A stretch of DNA of 27,925 bases from an uncultured Eubacterium sp. (lineage in GTDB: Bacteria > Bacillota > Clostridia > Lachnospirales > Lachnospiraceae): contig CAJUBQ010000058.1 in NCBI GenBank assembly GCA_910584595.1, positions 1-27,925 of the forward strand, read 5' to 3'. The position numbers and the translations under genes are program-made. Shown here piece after piece: positions 7,205-15,898 of this stretch. The notes beneath the pieces are model-generated. The model saw only the letters and a program-made list of their open reading frames with translations, was not told where the DNA came from and ran no database searches. Within the stretch, counting starts at the first letter, position 1. Each line of letters begins with the position of its first letter.

Positions 7205-9025
7205 ATGGTATCTCGCAGAAATTTTATTACCATAACGTTAATTATGCTTGTGCTGTTATTTTTATTCCAGGCGCCCGAAGTGATTCGGGAACGGATGTAT
7301 GACTATGGCAGCAACGCGTATGCCAAAACACAGGAAACAACATTTGACAGGCAGTCAGTTGTGTCTGTGACAAAGAAAGATGTGAAACAATCTGGAAGGT
7401 ATATTGTGTTTATCGGTGATCTGGATGACCATGCGACCGGAAGCGCTGTCAGACAATGGTGTGCATACTCCAAACGTTATGTGGAATCCTATTCGAGTAT
7501 TTCTGATTATACGTATGAGATAAATCAGATACCGGAAGCGATCGTACTCGATTCTGACTGTCTGCACATAGAAAAGGATACGGAAATACTGGAAAAATTA
7601 ACAAAGAAAGGGATCCATCTCATTTTCTGCGGACTGCCGGATGTAGACCAGCTGAAAAGAAATGCGCAGTTGAAAACTTTAATGGGAATACGGGCAGTGT
7701 TATCTGATGGCATTCGAGTCAAGGGGATCCATCTGTTTGACGGATTATTATTAGGGGGCGAACAAATATATAAACTGGAAAATTCTGATGAAAAATTTAA
7801 ACAGGATTTAGATATTGTTATACCATGGTGTCAGCCTGCGTCGGGCACGAAGACATATATGGCAGGTATGATGGATAAACCGGTCAAAAATGAAGAATTT
7901 CCGGCAGTTATATGGCGCAACAGTATCGGGCAGTCGAGAATTTTTGTTGTAAATGGTGATTATATCAATGGAAATGCCGGAATTGGTTTTTTGGAAGGCA
8001 TGCTGTATGAGACGAATTCTTATGCGATTTATCCGATTATCAATGCACAAAATCTGGTCGTATTAAACTATCCCATGCTGGCTTCTGAGAACGAAGAAGA
8101 GATGATACGTCTGTACAGCCGTAAACCGCAGGCGTTATTTCGGGATTTGGTCTGGCCGGGGCTGGCTGTCGTGATGGAAAAAAGCAAGAAAAAAATGACT
8201 TGTATGTTAGCTCCGCAGCAAGATTATACAGATCAGATGGAACCGGATCCGGATCATCTTGTTCATGATATGAAGCTTTTGCAGGAGCGTCAGGGTGAAG
8301 CAGGTATTTCCGGAACGGTTAGAAAAGTAAATGCATATGAGACAAAATTAAAAAAAGATAAAATATTTTTGGATCAAAAAATGCCGGATTATGAGTTTCT
8401 TTCTTTTTATCAGGATGTATTAACGAAAAAAGAGACGGAGCAGGCGCTTCACAGTGATTTGCTTTCCGGTGTTCGTACGGTACTTACAGATTATGATAAA
8501 TCAGAAACATTGGTCGATTATTTAAATGCAGATATTATAAGACAGCGGACAACGGACGATGGATGGAGTGAGCAGACGTTTTCAGAAAATTTACGTATAC
8601 ACAGCATAGAGACGGCGCTTGGATATTCCAATATAGCGGTCGATATGAATCGGATGATCTATCCACAGTCTGATGAAGATACGTGGGAAAAGCTGTATGA
8701 TCGGTTTGCAGGCAATGTAACGACTTATTGGAAAGCATATGAAGGCTTTGAGGCGACTACGCTGGCAGAGAGTGATTTGCGTATCCGCAGATTTTTAGCT
8801 CTGGATTATACACAGGAGAGGAAGGATCAGACCATTCAGCTTAAGCTTGAAAATTTTGACAAAGAAGCATACTTTCTGTTACGGCTGCATGGAGAGACCG
8901 TAAAGAATATGCAGGGAGCAGGATATGAAAAAATACAAAAAGGGGTCTGGCTCGTGCAGGCGCAGCAGGAACAGGTTACGATTACATTAGGTGAGGAAGG
9001 AAAACGTACGTTTCATGACGAGTGA
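7205..9025 (+). CDS. PelA-like protein, DUF2194 type, without hydrolase domain
   Basis: A 606-residue protein anchored by one N-terminal helix (about 7-23), with the rest predicted outside the membrane. Three parts can be told apart: a Rossmann or amidotransferase-like region (about 65-290), a deacetylase-like region (about 318-520) with PQQDYTD (337-343) near the place of CE4 motif 1, and a beta-rich C-terminal part (about 535-600). This order matches PelA after its hydrolase domain and the shorter Gram-positive PelA forms. The HxxxH zinc motif expected of an active CE4 enzyme was not found, so catalysis is doubtful. AAGGAG (7191-7196) supports the start. The stop lies beyond the pelF start, so the two are translationally coupled. 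It probably acts on or guides the exported polymer. Confidence 0.7.
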   Translation: MVSRRNFITITLIMLVLLFLFQAPEVIRERMYDYGSNAYAKTQETTFDRQSVVSVTKKDVKQSGRYIVFIGDLDDHATGSAVRQWCAYSKRYVESYSSISDYTYEINQIPEAIVLDSDCLHIEKDTEILEKLTKKGIHLIFCGLPDVDQLKRNAQLKTLMGIRAVLSDGIRVKGIHLFDGLLLGGEQIYKLENSDEKFKQDLDIVIPWCQPASGTKTYMAGMMDKPVKNEEFPAVIWRNSIGQSRIFVVNGDYINGNAGIGFLEGMLYETNSYAIYPIINAQNLVVLNYPMLASENEEEMIRLYSRKPQALFRDLVWPGLAVVMEKSKKKMTCMLAPQQDYTDQMEPDPDHLVHDMKLLQERQGEAGISGTVRKVNAYETKLKKDKIFLDQKMPDYEFLSFYQDVLTKKETEQALHSDLLSGVRTVLTDYDKSETLVDYLNADIIRQRTTDDGWSEQTFSENLRIHSIETALGYSNIAVDMNRMIYPQSDEDTWEKLYDRFAGNVTTYWKAYEGFEATTLAESDLRIRRFLALDYTQERKDQTIQLKLENFDKEAYFLLRLHGETVKNMQGAGYEKIQKGVWLVQAQQEQVTITLGEEGKRTFHDE

Positions 9026-10652
9026 TGATAAGTATGCAGACGAAATATTAGATTATAAATATAGTGATGATGAATTAAGCGATCCGAAAGATTACAGATA
9101 TGATTTTTTAGAGCCGGCAGCCGATTCGGAGGAGCAATCGGCGTATCATGCGCAGGAATGTCTTGCAGATTATAAGTATGCAAAAGGTGTGGGCACCGGA
9201 CAGGCGATGCGCGTGTGCATGGTGGCAGAAGGATGTTATCCGTATGTAGTAGGAGGAGTTTCCAGCTGGATTCACAGTTTGATCCATTCGTTTCCCAATA
9301 TTGAGTTTATTTTACTGACGATCGTAGCCAATCGTTCGATGCGGGGAAAGTTTGTATATGAGCTGCCGGATAATCTGACGGAAGTCTATGAAGTCTATCT
9401 GGAAGATGCGGACTGGGTTCGAAAACGGAAAGAAGGCAGGAGCATATTTCGGCTGTCTGAGAAGGAATATCAGGCTTTGAGAAGCTTAATATTAAATCAG
9501 CATATAAACTGGCATGTTTTGTTTCAAATGTTTCGTAAAAGAAATATATCTTTGAATGATCTTTTAATGGGAGAAGATTTTTATCGGGCCGTAAAAGATT
9601 GTTATGATTTGCAGTTTAGCCAGATTGTGTTTTCCGATTTTCTATGGACGATGCGATCCATTTATTTACCGCTGTTTTTTGTGTTGAAAATGAACGTGCC
9701 TCACGCAGATCTGTATCATTGTGTGGCAACCGGATATGCAGGTGTATTAGGATGTATGGCGAAAGACTTGCATGGAAGCCGGATTTTAATATCCGAGCAT
9801 GGCATTTATACGAGAGAGCGGGAAGAAGAGCTGATAAAGGCAAAATGGGTCAACGGCATTTATAAAAATGTTTGGATCGATCAGTTTCGTAAAATGTCCA
9901 AACTGGCTTACGATGAAGCGGATCTTGTAACCAGTCTGTATGAACATGCCAGAGAGCTGCAAATTGAGCTTGGCTGTCCGGCAGAGAAAACAATGGTTAC
10001 GCCAAACGGCATAGATATAAAGAATCTGGAAGACCTGCCGCAAAAACAGGAAGAAGATAAAAATTATGTGAATATTGGCGCGGTGCTGCGTGTAACCCCA
10101 ATCAAAGATGTAAAAACAATGATACAGGCGTTTGGTTATGCCAAAGAGCGTCAGCCTAAATTAAAATTGTGGATTATGGGACCGACGGATGAGGATAAAG
10201 AGTATGCACAGGAATGCTTTGATCTGGTGGAAATGATGCATATTCAGGATATTGTATTTACAGGGCGTATCAATGTCAGAGATTATTTGGGGCGTATGGA
10301 CGTTACAATTTTGACAAGTGTCAGCGAAGGCCAGCCATTGACCATTTTGGAGAGCTATGCAGCGCATCGTCCGGTCATTGCGACAGATGTGGGGAATTGT
10401 TCGGGATTGATTTTTGGTGAGGATGATGATTTTGGGCCAGCCGGCATTTTAACGCATATTATGAATATCGAAGAAATATCTCAGGCGATGCTGGAGCTTG
10501 CCGGCGATGCGAAAAAACGCGTGCAGATGGGGGAAAACGGATATCGACGGCTGATGCGTAAATATCGGATGGAACATATGAGAGCGAAATACGAGAGCAT
10601 TTATAAAGATTTTGCTTCAAACCTTGGTCTTCGGATCGTTGAGTATTCTTAA
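9015..10652 (+). CDS. pelF: PelF-like GT4 glycosyltransferase
   Basis: The cytoplasmic polymerase of Pel systems. The GT4 core starts at MRVCMVAEGCYPYVVGGVSS (residue 65), a typical PelF opening with the glycine-rich acceptor loop, and includes the E-x7-E donor motif in SEGQPLTILES (Glu438, Glu446). PelF is thought to make the chain from UDP-sugars. Start: GTG 8991 has no ribosome site, whereas ATG 9015 follows GAGGAAGG (8993-9000) at a somewhat long distance; ATG 9015 gives 545 residues. The first 64 residues are an acidic extension with three D-Y-K/R-Y motifs (13-16, 26-29, 52-55). It follows the PelA-like gene with an 11-bp overlap and precedes pelG by 93 bp. Confidence 0.93.
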   Translation: MTSDDKYADEILDYKYSDDELSDPKDYRYDFLEPAADSEEQSAYHAQECLADYKYAKGVGTGQAMRVCMVAEGCYPYVVGGVSSWIHSLIHSFPNIEFILLTIVANRSMRGKFVYELPDNLTEVYEVYLEDADWVRKRKEGRSIFRLSEKEYQALRSLILNQHINWHVLFQMFRKRNISLNDLLMGEDFYRAVKDCYDLQFSQIVFSDFLWTMRSIYLPLFFVLKMNVPHADLYHCVATGYAGVLGCMAKDLHGSRILISEHGIYTREREEELIKAKWVNGIYKNVWIDQFRKMSKLAYDEADLVTSLYEHARELQIELGCPAEKTMVTPNGIDIKNLEDLPQKQEEDKNYVNIGAVLRVTPIKDVKTMIQAFGYAKERQPKLKLWIMGPTDEDKEYAQECFDLVEMMHIQDIVFTGRINVRDYLGRMDVTILTSVSEGQPLTILESYAAHRPVIATDVGNCSGLIFGEDDDFGPAGILTHIMNIEEISQAMLELAGDAKKRVQMGENGYRRLMRKYRMEHMRAKYESIYKDFASNLGLRIVEYS

Positions 10653-10745
10653 AAAGTATGGTTGCAAACAATTCATTTTAAAATAAGAACGATAATTATA
10701 TGGAAATTGGTTAAACTATAAAAGAATGATGAAAGGGGACGTGCC

Positions 10746-12218
10746 ATGGCTGGAATCGGATTAAGATTAAACCGGATATTTGGAAAAGGCACCATTTTAT
10801 CAAATGTTGTAGGCGTTGGCTATAGCGCTGGTGTAACGGTTACGCCAATGTTTGTCATTATCGGAAATGTTTTGCTGATGAGCAAAGCACTCGGATTTGA
10901 CAGGCTGGGATATGTAGGCAGAGAGTTGTTTTCCGCGACGTTGTTGTATATTTTTATTTTTTCCCTGCTGACTACGGCGCCGTTTAATGCAGTGCTGTCC
11001 AGATATATGTCAGATGTTATTTATGAAGAACGGTTTGAGGATATTTTGCCTTGCTTTTATGTCGGGTTATTATTGAATGTCTTGCTGAGCGCATTGCTTG
11101 GCATACCGTTTTGCGTGTGGGAATATATCGTTGGACATGTGCATATTTTATATGTTTTTACGGGATTTTGCGGATATATGTCGCTTGTGCTTGTGTTCTA
11201 TGCGATGCTGTACTTATCTATCTGTAAAGATTACGGGAGAATTTCGTTGTTTTATCTGCTGGGTATGATAGAAGCGTTTTTGCTGTCGCTTTTATTTGCA
11301 TGGGTGTTTCATATGAGTGTCCCAAGCGCGATGCTGCTTGCACTGGTCATAGGATTTTTCAGCATTGCCTGTATGGAACTTGCGACTGTAAAATATTATT
11401 TTAAGAAAAACAGCGGGCGTTACAGGGCCGTACTTGTGTATTTTAAAAAGTATGCGGCGCTTGTTGTTACCAACTTCAGTTATACGCTGGGTTTGTACAT
11501 TCATAATTTTGTCTTCTGGCAGACCGATTTGCGGATGGTCGTTGCAGACAGTTTTGTGTGTGCTCCTCCTTATGATATGGCGACTTGTCTTGCAATGTTT
11601 ACGAATATTTCAGCAACAGTTATTTTTATAGCACGAATCGAAATGAATTTTCATGATAAATATAAGGCATATTCGGAAGCGGTCATTGGAGGCCGGGGAG
11701 CAGATATTAAAAACTGTCAAAACCGGATGTTCCGTCAGCTGGCGTCTGAACTGTTAAGTTTAGTGCGTATTCAGTTTATCATTACCGTCATTGTATTTTT
11801 GATGTGTGTTGTTTTGCTGCCTCAATATGGTATTTCCGGGATTGTTATGCGTATCTATCCGTGTCTTGCCGTCGGATATTTCATTTTGTTTTTAATGTAT
11901 TCAGAAATTATATTTTTATATTATTTTAATGACAATATGGGCGCGATGCTGACAGCGCTTAGTTTTATGATATCTACGGCAATGCTGAGCTTTTATGCGT
12001 GCAGGCTGGCGGAACGCTGGTATGGCATCGGCGTAGCAGCCGGTGCGTTTGTCGGCTGGACAGTTGCTTATGCAAGGCTGCGGTGGGTAGAGCGTCATAT
12101 GGACGTGCATATTTTCTGCAGAGGAACGCTGATTGAGGTAAAATATGGCCTGGCAGAGTCGTCGAAAGTATATGATGCGCAGGAAATTAGGGGGGGGGTA
12201 CAAGCGAACAATGAGTGA
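10746..12218 (+). CDS. pelG: PelG-like polysaccharide transporter
   Basis: A 490-residue polytopic protein with about 12 hydrophobic segments and hardly any soluble parts, typical of PelG, a member of the Wzx/MATE-like flippase superfamily. The N-terminal GIGLRLNRIFGKGT and the TTAPFNAVLSRYMSD segment after the second or third helix are characteristic. It would carry the polymer made by PelF across the membrane together with the PelD- and PelE-like proteins. AAAGGGGA (10732-10739) provides the ribosome site. A run of nine G (12190-12198) lies in its last codons, and the stop overlaps the start of the DUF2304 gene by 8 bp. Confidence 0.92.
   Translation: MAGIGLRLNRIFGKGTILSNVVGVGYSAGVTVTPMFVIIGNVLLMSKALGFDRLGYVGRELFSATLLYIFIFSLLTTAPFNAVLSRYMSDVIYEERFEDILPCFYVGLLLNVLLSALLGIPFCVWEYIVGHVHILYVFTGFCGYMSLVLVFYAMLYLSICKDYGRISLFYLLGMIEAFLLSLLFAWVFHMSVPSAMLLALVIGFFSIACMELATVKYYFKKNSGRYRAVLVYFKKYAALVVTNFSYTLGLYIHNFVFWQTDLRMVVADSFVCAPPYDMATCLAMFTNISATVIFIARIEMNFHDKYKAYSEAVIGGRGADIKNCQNRMFRQLASELLSLVRIQFIITVIVFLMCVVLLPQYGISGIVMRIYPCLAVGYFILFLMYSEIIFLYYFNDNMGAMLTALSFMISTAMLSFYACRLAERWYGIGVAAGAFVGWTVAYARLRWVERHMDVHIFCRGTLIEVKYGLAESSKVYDAQEIRGGVQANNE
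12190..12198 (+). repeat. Poly-G tract (G9) at pelG/DUF2304 junction
   Basis: Nine consecutive G bases encode R-G-G near the C-terminus of PelG and also act as the only purine-rich ribosome site ahead of ATG 12211. Loss of one G would place pelG in frame with the DUF2304 gene and give a fused protein; gain of one G would end PelG at about the same length. Confidence 0.9.
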
Positions 12219-12600
12219 TGTATTGCAGCTGGCGGTTGCATGCATCGGAGTCATGCTTCTCGTCATAGATTTTATGTCTTTTGTATACCAGAAAGTGACT
12301 GAAGGCATCGGTTTGCTGTGGTTTCTCCTTGGAATTATCTTAATTTTGTGTGCATTTGTGCCAGGGTTGAATGCATGGTTATATCTATTGCCAAAAGGTG
12401 CGGTTCCGGCTTTTCTTATGATTGGGACAGCTTTCCTTTTATCAGCGTTTTATATCAGCAGCCTTGTATCCCAATTACTGCGGAAAAATCAGGAATTGGC
12501 GATGCATGTATCTTTGTTGAACCAGGAAAATGAAAGTATACTATACGAATTACGGGAGTTAAAGGAACTGCAGAAACATGAAAATACTGTTTGTCATTAA
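12211..12600 (+). CDS. DUF2304 family membrane protein
   Basis: A 129-residue protein with three membrane helices (about 5-21, 33-50, 62-84) and a helical tail (85-125) that is probably a coiled coil. DUF2304 proteins are commonly encoded next to DPM1-like GT2 enzymes and are thought to anchor or assist them at the membrane; such a GT2 lies two genes downstream. The open frame reaches back to 12145, but ATG 12211 begins just before the first helix and follows the G-rich tract, so the longer form is less likely. It overlaps pelG by 8 bp and the following GT4 gene by 23 bp. Confidence 0.82.
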   Translation: MSDVLQLAVACIGVMLLVIDFMSFVYQKVTEGIGLLWFLLGIILILCAFVPGLNAWLYLLPKGAVPAFLMIGTAFLLSAFYISSLVSQLLRKNQELAMHVSLLNQENESILYELRELKELQKHENTVCH

Positions 12601-13780
12601 TACGCTTGGAAGGGGAGGCGCGGAGACGGCATTTTTAGAGCTGCTGCGCAGACTTGACCCAAAAGACGTTGAGATATCTGTATATGTTATGCTTGCACAA
12701 GGAGAACTTGTCAGGCAGCTGCCGGCTTATGTGAAGCTGTTAAATGTCCATTATAGAAATTGTTCGGTGCTTTCACCGCATGGACGGGTGGAAATGGCAA
12801 AAACGGTGTTTCTTAGTTTTTTCAGAAATGGAAATTTAGGCAAAAAGTCGGCAGCCTTAATAAGGACCGCATATGACATGCTAAAAGAAGGCAATAGATT
12901 TTTGCCGGATAAGCTTTTTTGGAGGGTCTTGTCGGACGGAGCGCAATGCCTGGAGCAAGAATATGATCTGGCGGTAGCATATTTAGAGGGAGCAGCGGCA
13001 TATTTTGTCGCAGATCATGTCAAAGCAAAGAAAAAGGCGGCGTTTATACATACGGATTATCGCCGCGCCGGATATACAAGAAAGATGGACGGGGGATGTT
13101 TTCACGCATTTTGCCGGATTTTTGCTGTATCGCAGGAAGTGCGAGATGCATTTTTGGACATATATCCTGAGTATGGTGACAGGATGCGGATTTTTCACAA
13201 TATGATTAATCAGGATAGAATCCGTATGCTTGCACAGAAAAACATTCCGTTTGCGGCAGACTTTCAGGGATTTGTGATATTGACGGTTGGCAGGCTTACC
13301 GCTCCAAAAGCATATGACATTGCTTTGCAGGCAATGGCTTTATTAAAAAAGGAGGGGGTTTCGGTGCGCTGGTATGTGCTTGGAGAAGGAGATCAGCGTG
13401 CGGCGCTGGAAAAGCAGCGTACGGAGCTTGGGTTAACGGATGATTTTATTTTTCTTGGCGCGGTAGACAATCCATATCCATATTACAGGCGATGTGATTT
13501 ATATGTACATGCAACGCGCTGCGAAGGCAGGAGTATAGCGATACAGGAGGCGCAGACGCTTGGCTGTGCGGTGCTGGCGTCCGATATACCAGGCAACCGC
13601 GGACAGATTCAGGATAGGATAGACGGCAGGTTATGCCGGCTGGCTCCGAAAGACATTGCAGCAGGTATCAAAGAGCTGTTAAAAGATAAAGGGCAAAGAG
13701 AGCGCCTGGGAAAGGCGGCTGCACAGCGGGATTATGCATACGAAGCGGAACTGACGCAATTGTTAGAATTAATCGGGTGA
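12578..13780 (+). CDS. GT4 family glycosyltransferase
   Basis: A 400-residue GT-B fold enzyme. The start MKILFVINTLGRGGAETAF is the classical GT4 opening, with GGAE in the acceptor domain; VGRLTAPKAYDIALQA marks the start of the donor domain and EGRSIAIQE (Glu316, Glu324) is the E-x7-E donor-binding motif. It would transfer a nucleotide-activated sugar in the cytoplasm. It is distinct from PelF and shows no membrane segments. Its start lies within the last codons of the DUF2304 gene, so the two are coupled. The sugar and acceptor cannot be read from the sequence; a side chain or a lipid-linked precursor for the Pel-type polymer is likely. Confidence 0.88.
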   Translation: MKILFVINTLGRGGAETAFLELLRRLDPKDVEISVYVMLAQGELVRQLPAYVKLLNVHYRNCSVLSPHGRVEMAKTVFLSFFRNGNLGKKSAALIRTAYDMLKEGNRFLPDKLFWRVLSDGAQCLEQEYDLAVAYLEGAAAYFVADHVKAKKKAAFIHTDYRRAGYTRKMDGGCFHAFCRIFAVSQEVRDAFLDIYPEYGDRMRIFHNMINQDRIRMLAQKNIPFAADFQGFVILTVGRLTAPKAYDIALQAMALLKKEGVSVRWYVLGEGDQRAALEKQRTELGLTDDFIFLGAVDNPYPYYRRCDLYVHATRCEGRSIAIQEAQTLGCAVLASDIPGNRGQIQDRIDGRLCRLAPKDIAAGIKELLKDKGQRERLGKAAAQRDYAYEAELTQLLELIG

Positions 13781-13827
13781 CAAGCTGCAGCATTTGCCTG
13801 ACAGGTTACAAATGGGGAGATATGCAC

Positions 13828-14619
13828 ATGGGAAAAAGAGTCGATAAGGAAGTGCTGATTATTATTCCGGCATATAATGAAGAGAAAAACATTCGGAAAG
13901 TATTGGAAGATCTGGATCAGCCGCAAATACGAAAATTAGCAGATGTGCTTGTTATGAATGATGCATCCGCGGATGAAACGAACTGGATTGTAAAGCGCAG
14001 CAGATTTCCACATAAGCTGGTAACCCACGTATTTAATTTAGGATATGGGAGTGCGCTTCAGCTTGGATATAAGTATGCGATTCGGCGCGGCTATCGGTAT
14101 GTGATACAAATGGATGCGGACGGGCAGCATGATGTATGCAATATTCCCAAAATTTACGAGGCATTGACATCGAAGGATGATACAGGTCAGATACCGGACA
14201 TTGTACTCTGTTCCAGATATATGCAGGGCAGCAGCGCTTATCCGACGAAGCTTAGCAAACGGCTTGCCTATGGCTTTTTTAAATGGATGGTGCATTTGTT
14301 TTCCGGCAGATGGATTACGGATACAACGACCGGTCTGCAGGGGTTAAACTGGAATGCGGTTTTGTATTATTCCAAGTACAGCCATTTTGACGACAGATAC
14401 CCGGATGCAAATATGATTCTGCAAATGCTGCTGCTTGGGTTTAAAATTCAGGAAATTCCGGCAGTCATGCACCCGAGAATGACGGGGAAGAGTATGCATT
14501 CCGGATTTAAGCCTTTCGTGTATATGTTTCGCATGTTTTTTAGTATGATGGCCGTGTTTGTAAGGATTCGTGTACTAAAGCTGGATACGGGGAGCTGTGG
14601 AGATAAGATTTATGAATAG
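13828..14619 (+). CDS. GT2 family glycosyltransferase, DPM1-like
   Basis: A GT-A enzyme of about 263 residues. VLIIIPAYNEEKNI is the N-terminal nucleotide-binding strand and DAD (96-98, in QMDADGQHD) is the metal-binding motif. ATG 13828 is preferred over the upstream in-frame ATG codons at 13777 and 13822 because GGGGAGA (13814-13820) is 7 nt away. It resembles polyprenyl-phosphate hexosyltransferases, and its C-terminal hydrophobic stretch (about 228-250) may touch the membrane. The nearby DUF2304 gene fits the common GT2/DUF2304 pairing, which suggests a lipid-phosphate sugar donor used outside the membrane, perhaps by the large GT-C-like protein. That link is inference. Confidence 0.87.
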   Translation: MGKRVDKEVLIIIPAYNEEKNIRKVLEDLDQPQIRKLADVLVMNDASADETNWIVKRSRFPHKLVTHVFNLGYGSALQLGYKYAIRRGYRYVIQMDADGQHDVCNIPKIYEALTSKDDTGQIPDIVLCSRYMQGSSAYPTKLSKRLAYGFFKWMVHLFSGRWITDTTTGLQGLNWNAVLYYSKYSHFDDRYPDANMILQMLLLGFKIQEIPAVMHPRMTGKSMHSGFKPFVYMFRMFFSMMAVFVRIRVLKLDTGSCGDKIYE

Positions 14620-15898
14620 ATGGTTAGGCAAAGGAAAATGGAGATTTCAAAATGTGCAGGTGACAGAGAGCACAGATCGATTAATCAATCCGGCATGTGG
14701 GTGGTGCCGAATTTATACATTTTACCTGGAGAATAAAATTGATTTTGACGAGCTGTATTGGTCGCTGCAGGATAAAGAGACACTCGTACAGGCAGTCGTT
14801 GTCATCGGAGCGTTTCGCAGTCAGGAAATTCCGGAAGAAGCATTGCTGCAGCTGGAACAGCTGATGCAGTTTTTCAGAGAACATCAAAAAGAAATGATTT
14901 TACGTTTTACTTATGACAATACCGGTCAGGGGCTGCTGGCGGAACCGGATGAGATTCAGCAGATTGTATTACATATCCGACAGATCGGAAGATTGTTAAG
15001 GCAGTACGCTGATGATATTCTGCTCCTGCAGGGATTATTTATTGGCAGCTGGGGAGAGATGCACAGCTCCAGGTACTTGTCAAAAGAAAAGCTGCGGCTG
15101 TTAGCGGAAACGCTTCGTGATGCAGCAGGAGAGCAGATTCCGATAGCAGTGCGTACACCGCTGCAATGGAGGATTTTGCACAAGCAGGATATGGAGTCAC
15201 AAGGGCCGTTTTGTGTCTTTAACGATGGCATGTTTGGCTCAGATTCCGATTTAGGCACGTATGGAATAAAACCGCGTTCTTTGGCAGCCTGGGAAGAGAG
15301 TTGGAGTCGTTTGGATGAACTTTTGTTTTTGGAAGAAGTGCATCAATATCTTCCTTATGGAGGCGAAGCTGTCGGTACGGCAAAGGAAAGTGAACTGAAA
15401 CAAGCAGTTGCAGAAATGCGTCAGGTTCGTTTGTGTTATTTAAACGCTGTGCATGAGAAACAATGTTTAGATCGCTGGCAAAGTATGCGATGGGAAGGAA
15501 AAGGAATCTGGAAGGGAATGAATGGACTGGATTATATTGGCGCACATCTTGGGTATCGTCCGGTCATACGTAAAGTATCCGGAAAGGTGACGCAAGGGCT
15601 GCATTTAGATATAGAGCTGGAAAATACAGGATTTGCCGGGATGTTGGAAGAGGCGGAACTTATCATTACGGCAGAAGCAGAAGGGAGAAATGTTCGGACA
15701 AAGCTGCTTTCGCTATTGCCAAAAGATTTTATGCCGCATGTTCCCTGCCATTTGTCTTGCCAGTTTGCACCGGAAAAGGAAAACGGCGAGTACCGGATTT
15801 ATGCGCAGATGCGCAGAAAGCGGGATCGCCGGTGTATCAGCTTTGCAAATGGCAGACAGCATGAGAAAGTATGGATAGGATTATTTTTGAATTTGTAA
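14612..15898 (+). CDS. DUF4832/DUF4874-type TIM-barrel protein, cytoplasmic form
   Basis: A 428-residue protein without a signal peptide. ATG 14612 is chosen since GGAG (14599-14602) is 9 nt upstream; GTG 14597 is in frame but badly placed. Conserved blocks are NPxxGW near the N-terminus, LRFTYD (97-102), GSWGEMH (145-151, with Glu149 a possible catalytic acid), AVRTPLQWR and FNDGMFGS. These match the DUF4874/DUF4832 proteins, which look like glycoside hydrolases. The same blocks recur in the convergent gene downstream, so the two are paralogues. A sugar-cleaving role is inferred from the fold, as no biochemistry is implied by the sequence. It ends the + strand operon and overlaps the paralogue by 18 bp, stop to stop. 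Confidence 0.75.
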   Translation: MNRWLGKGKWRFQNVQVTESTDRLINPACGWCRIYTFYLENKIDFDELYWSLQDKETLVQAVVVIGAFRSQEIPEEALLQLEQLMQFFREHQKEMILRFTYDNTGQGLLAEPDEIQQIVLHIRQIGRLLRQYADDILLLQGLFIGSWGEMHSSRYLSKEKLRLLAETLRDAAGEQIPIAVRTPLQWRILHKQDMESQGPFCVFNDGMFGSDSDLGTYGIKPRSLAAWEESWSRLDELLFLEEVHQYLPYGGEAVGTAKESELKQAVAEMRQVRLCYLNAVHEKQCLDRWQSMRWEGKGIWKGMNGLDYIGAHLGYRPVIRKVSGKVTQGLHLDIELENTGFAGMLEEAELIITAEAEGRNVRTKLLSLLPKDFMPHVPCHLSCQFAPEKENGEYRIYAQMRRKRDRRCISFANGRQHEKVWIGLFLNL

